Below are positions 1 through 8,231 of a stretch of 64,000 nt of DNA, piece by piece. The position numbers and the translations under genes were made by a program. The notes beneath the pieces are model-generated. The model saw only the letters and a list, made by a program, of their open reading frames with translations. It had not been told where the DNA came from and did no database searches. How positions within the stretch are numbered: the first letter of the stretch is position 1; the number at the start of each line of letters is the position of its first letter. The stretch lies in IMG/VR virus record IMGVR_UViG_3300010389_003143, positions 16,059 through 80,058 of that record; one strand, 5' to 3'. The stretch is from a virus.

Positions 1-204
1 TTTTGGAATAAAAATATCTTTATCTTTAGAGATTTTAAATGGCAGCTCATTGTCTTTTTGAAAAAGCCATTCTTCACCTGATATTAGGTGAACCAATCGA
101 TCCTCTTTATCCTTATGCCAGTAAAGGTCATCGGCCATAAGATCTTTTGAGAACTTTCTTATAAATAAATTTTTATTTATCTTTTCTTCTTTAAATGGTA
201 GCAT
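1..204 (-). CDS. Partial small phage protein of unknown function (3' end outside window)
   Basis: An open frame starts at the ATG at 202-204 and runs off the left edge after 68 codons. The protein begins MLPFKEEKINKNLF and contains DDLYWHKDKEDR, a tryptophan-rich stretch GEEWLFQ and DNELPFKI before the edge. The W-H-x-D and DNELP pattern resembles small cupin-like proteins of aquatic phages that end in a metal-binding strand, but the diagnostic part is missing here. It follows the 57-residue gene at 229-402 with a 24 nt gap, so it is probably the next gene of the same minus-strand operon. Cupin-type fold is inference only. Confidence 0.5.
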   Translation of the reverse strand, partial: MLPFKEEKINKNLFIRKFSKDLMADDLYWHKDKEDRLVHLISGEEWLFQKDNELPFKISKDKDIFIPK

Positions 205-228
205 GCGAAACTCGCACTATTTAGCTCT

Positions 229-402
229 TCAAGACTTTTGAGCTACTTCGGGGTCATCAGAGTCACCTTCACCCTCTAAAAGTTTCATAGCGCCCTCTGA
301 GGCTATCTTCTGCAAAAGGTGATCGATAATATCTGCGTCTTTCTGCAGACCCAAACGATCAAGCTTATCTGATAGTAAAACCAACTCTTTCTTTAAATTC
401 AT
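229..402 (-). CDS. Small acidic phage protein, 57 aa
   Basis: A 57-codon frame starts at the ATG at 400-402, one base after the TAA stop of the upstream protease gene, and ends at TGA 229-231. The protein begins MNLKKELVLLSDKLDRLGL and continues QKDADIIDHLLQKIASEG, ending in an acidic tail EGEGDSDDPEVAQKS. The amphipathic pattern (LSDKLDRLG..KDADIIDHLL) is typical of small helical proteins repeated in large-phage genomes, where they often accompany virion or membrane proteins. Function unknown. The tight spacing to its neighbour supports a real gene. Confidence 0.55.
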   Translation of the reverse strand: MNLKKELVLLSDKLDRLGLQKDADIIDHLLQKIASEGAMKLLEGEGDSDDPEVAQKS

Positions 403-403
403 T

Positions 404-1147
404 TTATTCTCCAGAATTATTTGAACTTTTTTCTATCGCCGTATCTAGCGATTCCCAGTCTATGTAATAATAAGGCGATACCCATATTAAATTATCAATT
501 AATGACATTATACCAAAAGGCGAATCAACACTTATAGCGAATAATATGCCTATAAATTCACCCTTTTCAGAAAATACAGAAGCCCCAGACGACCCCTTCC
601 AAGCAACTGAGTTAAGTATAATCAGCCCTTGCTCAAATCCTGCAATTCTTCCTTCGGATGTTAGTATGCTGTGACCCGCCGGATAGCTTGAGAAAAATAC
701 ATTTAGATCAACAAGATTATCTTCCTTGTAATTTTTCATTTTAAAAGGTACAGGCTTTATTCTCATGAAATCCCTTATCTCTAACACTGAGAAATCTAGA
801 GTCTCATCGGAATAAATAACTTTACCCTCTCTGGTTTCTCCAAATATATTTTCAATAAGATAAAGGTGGCCGTCTTCCATGGTGGTTACGTGAGCTGCAG
901 TAAATACAACAGTTTTATTTTTGTATTTAAATACAGTGCCAGTGCCATGAGCAATGCTGCCTAGGTGAATTTTTACGGTAGCTTCCCTGATCTTTTTTTC
1001 GACGCTGCTGAGCTTTGCCTTTTCGGCTTTATAGCTTACCTTATCCTGGCTCGTAGACTGACTATTGTTCGACGAATTGACTACTGCTAGCATTATAGCG
1101 CAGACAAACAATATTATCAAAATAATCCTTTCAGTCAGGTGAGGCAT
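404..1147 (-). CDS. Membrane-anchored trypsin-like serine protease
   Basis: A 247-residue chymotrypsin-fold protease. Residues 8-25 form one hydrophobic segment (signal anchor), then a polar linker to about residue 50. The catalytic triad can be read directly: His86 in VFTAAH, Asp118 in ETLDFSV, Ser187 in KGSSGAS. These are the S1-type motifs TAAH, D and GxSG. The topology implies a periplasmic protease tethered to the inner membrane, or an uncleaved export signal. A second protease with the same layout lies at 19175-19948 on the other strand. Possible roles are cleaving host envelope proteins, maturing phage surface proteins, or superinfection exclusion; the sequence does not choose between them. 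The stop lies one base before the next gene. Confidence 0.8.
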   Translation of the reverse strand: MPHLTERIILIILFVCAIMLAVVNSSNNSQSTSQDKVSYKAEKAKLSSVEKKIREATVKIHLGSIAHGTGTVFKYKNKTVVFTAAHVTTMEDGHLYLIENIFGETREGKVIYSDETLDFSVLEIRDFMRIKPVPFKMKNYKEDNLVDLNVFFSSYPAGHSILTSEGRIAGFEQGLIILNSVAWKGSSGASVFSEKGEFIGILFAISVDSPFGIMSLIDNLIWVSPYYYIDWESLDTAIEKSSNNSGE

Positions 1148-1148
1148 G

Positions 1149-1478
1149 TTACTCAGCTACCTTCATGAACCATGCTGCAAGGCCCATTAAGAACTGAACG
1201 GAGATGAAGACCCCGATTGCTTTGGTCTTAAATGCTTTTAGATCAGATACCGTATCAATAAGCTCTTTTAGCTGAGTGGGTGATGCCACCTCGTCAACTT
1301 TGCCCTTCCACTCCCTTAGTTCATTGACCCTATCTTCTTTGGCCTTAATCTCTGTTATATCAGACTTTAGCCCTTGGATCTGATTGTTTAAATTATCTAT
1401 ACTATCAGACAAAGATTCCAATTCCTTTAGGACAAGCTTGGAATATTCATTCCATCCATTTTGATTTATTCCAGCCAT
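1149..1478 (-). CDS. Coiled-coil protein with C-terminal membrane segment
   Basis: The frame is open from 1496, but the ATG at 1476-1478 (MAGINQNGWNEYS) is preferred because AAAAGGG lies just before it and it begins two bases after the upstream TAA. The 109-residue protein has a long heptad-rich coiled coil (LESLSDSIDNLNNQI ... ITEIKAKEDRVNELREW), the phrase SPTQLKELIDTVSDL, then one hydrophobic C-terminal segment (AIGVFISVQFLMGLAAWF). This layout, coiled coil followed by a C-terminal membrane anchor, is common in small proteins of large phages and could suit a spanin-like or scaffold protein, but no defining motif is present. It lies between another small coiled-coil gene and the protease gene. 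Confidence 0.6.
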   Translation of the reverse strand: MAGINQNGWNEYSKLVLKELESLSDSIDNLNNQIQGLKSDITEIKAKEDRVNELREWKGKVDEVASPTQLKELIDTVSDLKAFKTKAIGVFISVQFLMGLAAWFMKVAE

Positions 1479-1480
1479 TT

Positions 1481-1726
1481 TTAAACCCTTTTGCATCCTC
1501 TTTCGTTAATAATCCCTGCAACTTCGTTTAAAGATGAGCTTATATCTTTCAGCTTATCTCCAAGACTATCTTCAGAAGAAATAAGCTCTTTTAATGCGCT
1601 ATTGGCCTTTTCCACTTTTTCCAAAACAATCCAAAGCGTTTTTGCATTAACTTTTAGCTGAAGATCTCTATCATTTAGCTCATCACATAGTGTTTTAATT
1701 TTATCTATATTTGATTTAGAACGCAT
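1481..1726 (-). CDS. Small helical/coiled-coil protein, 81 aa
   Basis: Begins MRSKSNIDKIKTLCDELND and is almost entirely predicted helix with heptad leucines and isoleucines (LKDISSSLNEVAGIINERG at the end). No recognised family. Its stop codon sits two bases before the preferred start of the next gene, indicating translational coupling with the membrane coiled-coil protein downstream. The two may be partners, which is inference from adjacency and similar composition. Confidence 0.55.
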   Translation of the reverse strand: MRSKSNIDKIKTLCDELNDRDLQLKVNAKTLWIVLEKVEKANSALKELISSEDSLGDKLKDISSSLNEVAGIINERGCKRV

Positions 1727-1792
1727 TTTAATTCCAATTTTATATTTAATATTATTAATGAACTAACATTCTCAATCTTAATTTAAATAAAA

Positions 1793-3343
1793 CTAACATC
1801 CCCAGGTAGAATATGAAATCAATATTTCTGATCCAGAATCAGGAGGGCTGCTAAATATAACAGAATTAGTTGATTCTTCGTAATACCAGTCATTTGAAAG
1901 TATACCGTTTACATAGACAAGTATGGACTCCTCAATTGCAATTGAGGATACCTCAAATCTCCCAGGCAGCACAGACCGCCTGGCGACACGGTCTAGATCT
2001 AGCCCCCAGTTATTTGAGCAGATAGATATAAACGACCCTCCAAGATTCATAACAACATCGTAATAGCCTTCTCCAAAGTTCGCTCGACCGTTTCCGGAAC
2101 AGCCGCTAGGATAATCTCCCGCAACCGCGTGTGCGGCGATAAGATCATTTGAAGTTTTCATGCCAAGCAGGTGGTAGGAAAGCTCAAGGGGAGTAACTAA
2201 GGCTGTAAAGTCAGGCTCATCCGATATAAATATCACAACAAATCTTGCATCTGTTCTAAGGAAAGAGCTTCCAACGCCAGCATCTGCAAAAGGCTGTGTA
2301 GCGTCATAAGCCTGCTGAATGCCCTGCTCTGTAACGCTGCCGCTTGTTCCGATCGAGCTGATTAGGTTCGTAGCATATCGCGTAGGATTAGGAAAGGAGC
2401 TATCAACGTACACCTTTCCGACGAACTCTGGATCATCCGTTGTTATAAAAGCTATTCTGTAATCTGCTCCAGCGGAGGAGAATACGTTTATAAAAGAAGA
2501 AAAGTTATCAATTAGATTGTCTTGGTTAAAGCCCATTGAGCATGAGTTGTCTACAACAAATAGCATATCAACATCAAGAATATGATCTTGATAAAACATC
2601 TCTGTAATAGGAGGCCCTAGCTCGCCATCCCCCTCCTGTTTGGCCATTGCAATTGGGGTAATCGGATCATTAGAATGAAAGCTTATGAATCCAGAATCCT
2701 CAAGAAGATCGGAAGGTATATATCCAAGACTTAATTCGAAAGATTCATTCGGCTCAAGAACGATAGGGAGGCTTCTGATGTGATCCTGAAAATCTTTGAT
2801 ATCAAAGTCGGCAGGAACTGTTGACATAAATTCTATATCTGTTATTTCGAGATTTATATCACCTATATTCTCAACATTTATTATTAAATCATCTTCGCAA
2901 CCAAGCTCTACCGGATCAAAGCTAAATTTATCTGGAGTTATTTTTATTATTGGCGCACTCCCAGCCCCGACCAGATCTACCACAACCTCCGGCTCATCCT
3001 GATCGTTTGATTCGATTATTATTGAGGCACTGTTTGATTCAAAAAATCTTGGCCTGTATCTTGCCAGTATTGTCAGCTCTTCGCCAGGCTCAATGTCGGC
3101 GGAGGATGGTGCTTTAATTAAAAATGTGTTAGAAATATCACTTAAATTTATGCTATTAATATTTAATGTATCATCACCAGTATTCTTTATTAAAATATTA
3201 ACATCAGAGTGTTCATTTACAATAACTTTTCTGAAGTTGTGATCATAAGGATCTACTTCTATCTCCGGATATTTAACATTTCTAATTTCATACTCGCTAC
3301 ACCCTGCAATAACGAGAAACAAAAAATAAATATATTTTAGCAT
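1793..3343 (-). CDS. Surface lipoprotein with two anchor-type beta domains and a von Willebrand A domain
   Basis: A 516-residue exported lipoprotein. The signal peptide ends in a lipobox, LVIAGC, with Cys15 as the predicted lipidated residue. Residues about 25-130 and 130-235 are two beta-sandwich repeats with the phrases NTGDDTLNINSI and ENIGDINLEITDI, plus SNDQDEP and SNDPITP, typical of choice-of-anchor D/ASH-like domains. From about 255 a vWA-like domain starts; its MIDAS motif DNSCS is at 265-269. The C-terminus ends VYVNGILSNDWYY and then ISYSTWGC. This architecture is familiar from cell-surface proteins of myxobacteria-like deltaproteobacteria and is unexpected in a phage. It may alter the infected cell surface or act as an adhesin. 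It transcribes away from the gene at 3456. Confidence 0.8.
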   Translation of the reverse strand: MLKYIYFLFLVIAGCSEYEIRNVKYPEIEVDPYDHNFRKVIVNEHSDVNILIKNTGDDTLNINSINLSDISNTFLIKAPSSADIEPGEELTILARYRPRFFESNSASIIIESNDQDEPEVVVDLVGAGSAPIIKITPDKFSFDPVELGCEDDLIINVENIGDINLEITDIEFMSTVPADFDIKDFQDHIRSLPIVLEPNESFELSLGYIPSDLLEDSGFISFHSNDPITPIAMAKQEGDGELGPPITEMFYQDHILDVDMLFVVDNSCSMGFNQDNLIDNFSSFINVFSSAGADYRIAFITTDDPEFVGKVYVDSSFPNPTRYATNLISSIGTSGSVTEQGIQQAYDATQPFADAGVGSSFLRTDARFVVIFISDEPDFTALVTPLELSYHLLGMKTSNDLIAAHAVAGDYPSGCSGNGRANFGEGYYDVVMNLGGSFISICSNNWGLDLDRVARRSVLPGRFEVSSIAIEESILVYVNGILSNDWYYEESTNSVIFSSPPDSGSEILISYSTWGC

Positions 3344-3376
3344 AAGATAATCCTTTTATTTTATTCAAAATTAAAC

Positions 3377-3393
3377 GGCTATCATATATAGCC
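3377..3393. promoter_or_regulatory. Hairpin/palindrome in a divergent intergenic region
   Basis: Perfect 6-bp arms GGCTAT and ATAGCC separated by CATAT. It lies between the divergently transcribed lipoprotein gene (start 3343) and the gene at 3456, where an operator or promoter-proximal hairpin would be expected. AT-rich sequence around it could hold promoters for both directions, but I cannot assign a -10/-35 pair with confidence. Confidence 0.35.
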
Positions 3394-3455
3394 AAAATAT
3401 TAATTGTTTTAAGTTTAAAACTAATAATAAAGAACTATATAATGGAGAATCCAAA

Positions 3456-3869
3456 ATGGCAGTTACAATTAACAGACTCTTAGGCGACGGCGCGCAATTT
3501 GCGGCAGTTGAGTTTTGCTCAACCGGCGGAGCTGGCGGAGAAACCGGTACAATTATCGACATAGGGACTCTTTCTGGAGCAAACGGCTCTGGCGACGAGA
3601 GAGTGCGCATCAAAAGCATAGAGGCTTTGGTTACAGCTTATTCTCCCGCAGCAGGATATTGCCACCTGGCTTGGGGTGGTTCCGGAGATGTCTTCTGCAC
3701 ACTACCCGTTGGCCATTCTCAGGTTCAAATGCACCTTGAGCCAACCAGCGGGTTCACCGGAAATATAGAGTACGATCTATCCCCAGATGTTTCTGTAACG
3801 CTTAGAATAAAGATGGAGAAGCTTCACGGCTTCCCGGATACAGCCGCTAGATTCTCATCAGGGATTTAA
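3456..3869 (+). CDS. Small beta-rich phage protein, possibly structural
   Basis: A 137-residue protein starting MAVTINRLLGDGAQF, with ATGGAGAATC upstream as ribosome binding site. It is glycine-rich early (GGAGGETGTIIDIGTL), rich in beta-forming residues, has few charges, no signal peptide and no membrane segment, and contains WGGSGDVFCTLP. Composition and size suit a small virion protein such as a head decoration or appendage protein, but no family is recognised. It is one of only a few plus-strand genes and lies alone between minus-strand units. Its stop is followed 12 nt later by the convergent end of the peptidase gene. Confidence 0.55.
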   Translation: MAVTINRLLGDGAQFAAVEFCSTGGAGGETGTIIDIGTLSGANGSGDERVRIKSIEALVTAYSPAAGYCHLAWGGSGDVFCTLPVGHSQVQMHLEPTSGFTGNIEYDLSPDVSVTLRIKMEKLHGFPDTAARFSSGI

Positions 3870-3881
3870 TCAAGCGCTTTA

Positions 3882-5144
3882 CTATTGCCTAATTCCACGA
3901 ACCGTTATGTGGTAGTGATCCCCTTCCCATAGGCGGCGGAAATCAGCGTACTGCTCGGCCCTATCTAGCAGCTTATTGAAGTCAGACTTTGATGCTCTAG
4001 ATATATCAATAGATACTCCGCCCCTATGCTCAGAAGCAGGCCAGCTTTCTTCTATTATATACTCTACATCTTTTATCTTTTGATCTCTATCTTTTTCGGC
4101 AGAAGAGAATACCGCGACTATTTCATCGATCCTTGGAAATTTGCGGTAGAGCCTTGAGAGATAGTTGTTTGCCCGGTAACTTCCGATGCCTCTAGACTCG
4201 TAGTTATTGTACATAATTCTTGCCTGATTATAACTCGTCCTGAACGCGCTGCTCAAGAAAAACGCCATTCCAAGCTCTCCTGCAATTTGATCTAAAATAG
4301 ATACAAATCTTTTTACATCGTCAGTGGTCGAATCCAAATCGACGTTCGATCCTATCGTTATGTTGGATAGCTCAGATATATCCCTAGGCCCAATAGGCTT
4401 GGAGCCTTCTTCTCCCTTCCTCTTTGAGGGCGCCATCTTCTTTGCCGGCTTGGTGAAGTCAATTCCGGATAACGCGACATACGTTCTCTTGTCCAGCGTA
4501 CCGGTTGGAGGCAGAGAATTGCTGGTCTGAAAAGACTTTATTGCAGCAATAAGCTCTTCATCAGATGCGGATTTGGACTCGATATGATTATTTAAAATCA
4601 AATAGCCTACCACCATCTTCTTGCTGCCCTTAGAGAGGTCTCCTATATTTACAATGGCATTCGGATCATCGCGAAAGATATCATCTGCATCCATTCTCTT
4701 GTAGACGCCCCTTTGCATTGAATTGCTTATATTTATCAGAAGTTCTTGTACCTCAGGATCATCGCCTAGGCCTGGGCTTGCTTTGTTTATTGCCTTTACG
4801 GCCCTCTCCACATAGGTGCTTTTTCTAAAAGAGCCAAAAATCGGAAGAACGATTAGTGCAACTTTTCTCCATACATCTGGGCCAATCTTAGCCTTGAGTT
4901 TGTCTAGATCAGGATTCGTCGATGCAAATTTGTTAAAAGTTATTATCTTAGATAATCGTCCAAGAGAGCGCTTGTTCGTATCTGAATTAAGGCTGTACCC
5001 CATTTCTTTTAGCCTTTTTTTTACGGCATCCTGGGGTTCTGCGGCTCTCTCCCACCTTCTTCTTTCCTCTGGACTAAGCTCACTGACTGAAGAGAGGCCC
5101 ATGTCTGCCATTAAAGTTCTTAGATATTTTTTTCTTTCGGACAT
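3882..5144 (-). CDS. Peptidoglycan-binding M15-type peptidase (endolysin or virion-associated lysin)
   Basis: The frame is open from 5171, but the ATG at 5142-5144 (MSERKKYLRTLM) is preceded by AAGGA at good spacing and is preferred. Numbering from 5171 (429 aa): a middle region about 195-245 resembles a peptidoglycan-binding repeat (IAAIKSFQTSNSLPPTGTL), and the C-terminus is an M15/VanY-like zinc peptidase with SEHRGGVSIDI (His382, Asp389) and HYHI (His421) as metal ligands. Such enzymes cut peptide cross-links of the cell wall. The unassigned N-terminal ~190 residues are charged and helical, longer than in simple endolysins, which could mean attachment to the virion. A different hydrolase lies at 60153-60992. 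Confidence 0.75.
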   Translation of the reverse strand: MSERKKYLRTLMADMGLSSVSELSPEERRRWERAAEPQDAVKKRLKEMGYSLNSDTNKRSLGRLSKIITFNKFASTNPDLDKLKAKIGPDVWRKVALIVLPIFGSFRKSTYVERAVKAINKASPGLGDDPEVQELLINISNSMQRGVYKRMDADDIFRDDPNAIVNIGDLSKGSKKMVVGYLILNNHIESKSASDEELIAAIKSFQTSNSLPPTGTLDKRTYVALSGIDFTKPAKKMAPSKRKGEEGSKPIGPRDISELSNITIGSNVDLDSTTDDVKRFVSILDQIAGELGMAFFLSSAFRTSYNQARIMYNNYESRGIGSYRANNYLSRLYRKFPRIDEIVAVFSSAEKDRDQKIKDVEYIIEESWPASEHRGGVSIDISRASKSDFNKLLDRAEQYADFRRLWEGDHYHITVRGIRQ

Positions 5145-5157
5145 CTTGTGTTCCTTG

Positions 5158-5412
5158 TTATTTTTTGGCATATTCTTTTTCCAGACTGAGGATTAGAGCG
5201 CCCACCTTTCTTGAGAAATCTTTGAACAAAAAATTATTATCAAATTTATTTTTGTTATTCTCCTTGAGCAATAATTTTACTTCTGATCTCAATTTTAAAA
5301 GCTCTTTATTCTTTTTTCTTTTATCTTTGATTTTGCTTGTTATAGTCAGCCTTCTTTCTAATAAAGAAAATTTATTGGATAAATCTTTTTTTGCCCAATA
5401 ATCGTCGCTCAT
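5158..5412 (-). CDS. Small basic hypothetical protein, 84 aa
   Basis: Begins MSDDYWAKKDLSNKF and is very lysine-rich with predicted helices (KLRSEVKLLLKENNK). AAAGG lies upstream of the start. No family recognised. The stop is 13 nt before the preferred start of the peptidase gene, so the two are probably cotranscribed. Confidence 0.5.
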   Translation of the reverse strand: MSDDYWAKKDLSNKFSLLERRLTITSKIKDKRKKNKELLKLRSEVKLLLKENNKNKFDNNFLFKDFSRKVGALILSLEKEYAKK

Positions 5413-5483
5413 AACGGCCGCCTTTGTTTGCTCTTTAAATTTATTTATTAATATATTGTAAAATTATAAAGGGGGTCGCCACT

Positions 5484-5960
5484 GTGCTGCAAGAAAATAC
5501 AATCAGAGACATGCACCAGAAAGTCATACCTTACGAAGATTTTATAAATAAGATTAAAGACCTAAAGAAAGAAGGGTTAGACTTATATATAGGAACAGAC
5601 TCCCAAGTTTTAGGAAAAAAGATATCGGTAGTCACCTGTATTTGCTTGTATAAAAATGGCGTAGCTAAAAGCAAAATATTTTACATAAAAGAAAAGCTCA
5701 GCACTGAAAGATATGCTACACTTAGGTCCAGAATGATCCTTGAGGCTTATAGAAGCCTGGAAGTTGCCCTAGAGATGGATCAGCTTGTCGGCGGAAAGTT
5801 AACAGTGCATCTTGACATCGGATCTGATATAGCTAAAAGTCAGACTGCAAAATTTCAGAATGAATTACAATTTTTATTTAAATCTCAGGGATTCGGCTGC
5901 GAGATTAAGCCGAACAGTTGGGCTAGCAGCTCTATTGCAGATAGATTTACAAAGAGCTAA
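5484..5960 (+). CDS. YkuK-like (DUF458) RNase H-fold protein
   Basis: A 158-residue protein resembling the YkuK/DUF458 family, predicted RNase H-like fold. Recognisable parts are LYIGTDSQVLGKK (Asp38 as a likely metal-binding acidic residue), a central helix with TERYATLRSRMILEA, VHLDIGSDIAKS, and the C-terminal IKPNSWASSSIADRFTK, which matches the family's conserved tail. Start is the GTG at 5484 because AAAGGGGGT lies upstream; an ATG eight codons later has no such site. Molecular function of the family is unsettled; a nuclease or sporulation-linked role has been suggested for bacterial members. The TAA stop overlaps the convergent TAG of the fibre gene. Confidence 0.75.
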   Translation: MLQENTIRDMHQKVIPYEDFINKIKDLKKEGLDLYIGTDSQVLGKKISVVTCICLYKNGVAKSKIFYIKEKLSTERYATLRSRMILEAYRSLEVALEMDQLVGGKLTVHLDIGSDIAKSQTAKFQNELQFLFKSQGFGCEIKPNSWASSSIADRFTKS

Positions 5961-6919
5961 ATGCCCGACACTTCTCCAATGGCATCTTCAACAGAGTTAG
6001 CTTCAAGGGCAACTGTAATGCTGTGTATTCTTAGCTTAATGGGCCCGCTTCCGGCTCCACTTATCTGCCTCATAACAAGTTTTATATAATCCTGATTCCC
6101 TGGAGCAAGAGATACGGTATGAGTAGAATCTATATTAAATGTAAAAATCCTAATAGGAGTCCAAGACGGAGGGTCTGGGGATAAATCTTCTATAGTATTT
6201 GTATCTGATCCAATTGAAGAAAAGGATGAAGTTGAGATCCCCAATATTGTTGTAGCTTTTTGAATATCAATTTCGACATCTCCCTCGTAATTTGAAAAAG
6301 AATTAACCTCAACAGCAAGATAGACCTTTGAGATTTTAGAACCGCTTTTAAGCCACGGTGTTATATTTATAAAAAACTCCCATGAATCTAGAGAGTAATC
6401 GCCAACTTCGACTAGAGGCCATTTAGAAAGAGTGTCTGAGTCCGACACCCATGTTGCAGATTGATCAGATTCAGTGAGGTTTGCATCTTGATAAATGTTG
6501 TAAGTTGGTATGGAGGTTACTATATACTTCTCTTCACTGTATATGTAGCTATCTGCAGTTACTGTTGTTCCCGCTGTTATGCTGCCATCCGCAATTATGT
6601 TGCCATCGGCCGTTATGCTTCCAGAGGCAGCTATATCTTCTGCGCTTAAGTCTCCGAGTATTGATATATCGCCGCTTATATCACCGCCGCTAATACCACC
6701 AGATATTGACCCGCTTACCGTTAGGTCTCCGGATACAGTAACATTACCTCCCGTAGAAATCGAAAAGTTTGAAGAATCGATAATAAGTTCGCCGCTTGCG
6801 GAAGATAGCTCTATGTTCCCGCTTGCAGATAGCCTTAGCTTCTTGTCGGACGAGGCAATAAGCTCCGGATTAAGTCCGACAATTATCTGGTGGGATCCAT
6901 AATATCTATCATGAGACAT
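5957..6919 (-). CDS. Tail-fibre-like protein with N-terminal repeats
   Basis: A 320-residue protein with a short N-terminal segment (MSHDRYYGSHQIIVGLNP), then a run of short beta-solenoid-like repeats, for example GDLTVSGSISGG, SGDISILGDLSAED and ADGNIIADGSITAG, to about residue 130, then a compact beta-rich C-terminal domain. This organisation is typical of phage fibres and appendages, where short repeats trimerise and the C-terminus binds a receptor or carbohydrate. It is followed without gap by the peptide deformylase gene upstream in transcription. No chaperone motif or catalytic site seen. Confidence 0.65.
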   Translation of the reverse strand: MSHDRYYGSHQIIVGLNPELIASSDKKLRLSASGNIELSSASGELIIDSSNFSISTGGNVTVSGDLTVSGSISGGISGGDISGDISILGDLSAEDIAASGSITADGNIIADGSITAGTTVTADSYIYSEEKYIVTSIPTYNIYQDANLTESDQSATWVSDSDTLSKWPLVEVGDYSLDSWEFFINITPWLKSGSKISKVYLAVEVNSFSNYEGDVEIDIQKATTILGISTSSFSSIGSDTNTIEDLSPDPPSWTPIRIFTFNIDSTHTVSLAPGNQDYIKLVMRQISGAGSGPIKLRIHSITVALEANSVEDAIGEVSGI

Positions 6920-7429
6920 CTAGAGGCCTCTCTTCCTTCTTTCCTTCTTTAAAAACTTATTAATCTTTCTTGTGTATATATTTCTCTTAAGCCTAGAAAC
7001 GGTATCTAGAATGGTAACCCCATTAAGGTGGTCGATTTCATGCTGAATTATTCTTGCCGCCAAGCCCTCAAAGCTTTCCTCTCTAGAGGCACCGCTTGCA
7101 TCTCTAAATTCGACAACTAGTGACTCAGGGCGCTTTACTTTAAAGATATTTAGAGGGAAAGACAGACAGCCCTCCTCCATATCAACTTCATCGGAAGAAA
7201 GCTCTTTTATTACGGGGTTAATCATTACAATTTCCTCCCCGTTTGCATCGCCTACAAGAATTCTTTTGTGGAATCCTATCTGAACAGCGGATAGCCCGAC
7301 ACCGCCAAGGTTCCTCATAACTCTGAGCATCAGAGTGCAAAAAGCCTCCATCTCTTCGCCGAATTCGTCTTCCTCGACTATATCAGATACTTTTTTCAGT
7401 GATTTATTTGGTCCTAGAATTAAATTCAT
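6920..7429 (-). CDS. def: Peptide deformylase
   Basis: All three family motifs are present: GVGLSAVQ at 43-50 (motif GxGLAAxQ), EGCLS at 86-90 with metal-binding Cys88, and HEIDH at 130-134 with the two metal-binding histidines and catalytic Glu131. The enzyme removes the formyl group from the initiator methionine of nascent proteins. At 169 residues it is close to bacterial length and keeps a basic C-terminal tail (RKINKFLKKERRKRGL) that could help ribosome binding. Peptide deformylases are known in marine phages, where they may support synthesis of abundant phage or host proteins late in infection. The start overlaps the upstream stop as TAATG. Confidence 0.95.
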   Translation of the reverse strand: MNLILGPNKSLKKVSDIVEEDEFGEEMEAFCTLMLRVMRNLGGVGLSAVQIGFHKRILVGDANGEEIVMINPVIKELSSDEVDMEEGCLSFPLNIFKVKRPESLVVEFRDASGASREESFEGLAARIIQHEIDHLNGVTILDTVSRLKRNIYTRKINKFLKKERRKRGL

Positions 7430-7653
7430 TAGTTTTCTCCGCGTTGTTCTCTAGATTTTACGATTTTTTTGCACGTACTGGAAGCAGTTGTTTGAAATAA
7501 AAATGGAAAAAAAGCATGAACAAAGCATGCTGCGGTTGCCAGCGCTAACGAGCAGGAATAAGCGATAGCCTGCCTCATATGGCCTATATAAGTTTCTCCA
7601 TTTTTACTTGGATGTTCCAAAAATTTTAAAATAATTTTTTTATAAAGCTTCAT
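7429..7653 (-). CDS. DUF6356-like small membrane protein
   Basis: A 74-residue protein with HPSKNGETYIGHMRQA near residues 14-29 and a hydrophobic stretch YSCSLALATAACFVHAFFPFLF. The HP-x(3)-G-x-TY-x2-H arrangement followed by a membrane segment ending in HAFFPF matches the DUF6356 family of small proteins found in bacteria and phages; function unknown. It overlaps both neighbours by 1-4 bases, so it is translationally coupled to the deformylase gene. Confidence 0.65.
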   Translation of the reverse strand: MKLYKKIILKFLEHPSKNGETYIGHMRQAIAYSCSLALATAACFVHAFFPFLFQTTASSTCKKIVKSREQRGEN

Positions 7654-8198
7654 TCTGATAAACCAGTCATGTTAAAAGAAAAACCAAGAGCGATCAGCCT
7701 TCTTTTTGAGAAGTTACTCTTTGTATTTTTCCAATCTTCATAAAGAGATATAATATTATTAGTTATCGAACAATTTTTTACGCCATATAACACATCTGAA
7801 TAATCAGACATATTATTGGCCAACTCCCTATAGGTCGGATTCTGGCTCATCTGGTAGCATAGATCAAATGCTGAGGATCCCACCTCTAGATAGTAATCCC
7901 TGCTCATGACCTTTGACTGAGTTCCAATAAATAGACCCGTCTTTACAAGGCAGGCATCTCCCGCTTTTTTTAACTCTGAAAGCCTGCCGCTATTTGACAT
8001 AAGAAAAGAATTTAGATACACTTCTGCTATATAAAGATTTTTATCGACTATATTCCTGTTTCCATAAAGGGTATCTGAAACTAATTCTGCAAGATACTCT
8101 TCTATGCTGTGCGGTAAGGTAAAGCCTTGGGCGGAAGCTGATCTAACAACTTCTTCTTTTAGTAGCTGCATTAGATTATCTTCTTTAACTTCCTTCAT
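7650..8198 (-). CDS. Hypothetical phage protein, 182 aa
   Basis: Begins MKEVKEDNLMQLLKEEVV; predicted mostly helical. Notable phrases are GDACLVKTGLFIG, SRDYYLEVGSSAFDLCYQM and NNMSDYSDVL. The YYxxVGSxAY-like phrase recurs in uncharacterised phage proteins, but I cannot name a family or function. Overlaps the next gene by four bases (ATGA), indicating coupling. Confidence 0.55.
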   Translation of the reverse strand: MKEVKEDNLMQLLKEEVVRSASAQGFTLPHSIEEYLAELVSDTLYGNRNIVDKNLYIAEVYLNSFLMSNSGRLSELKKAGDACLVKTGLFIGTQSKVMSRDYYLEVGSSAFDLCYQMSQNPTYRELANNMSDYSDVLYGVKNCSITNNIISLYEDWKNTKSNFSKRRLIALGFSFNMTGLSE

Positions 8199-8231
8199 TT
8201 CTCATTATAGGAAATAATTAATATTTGTCAT

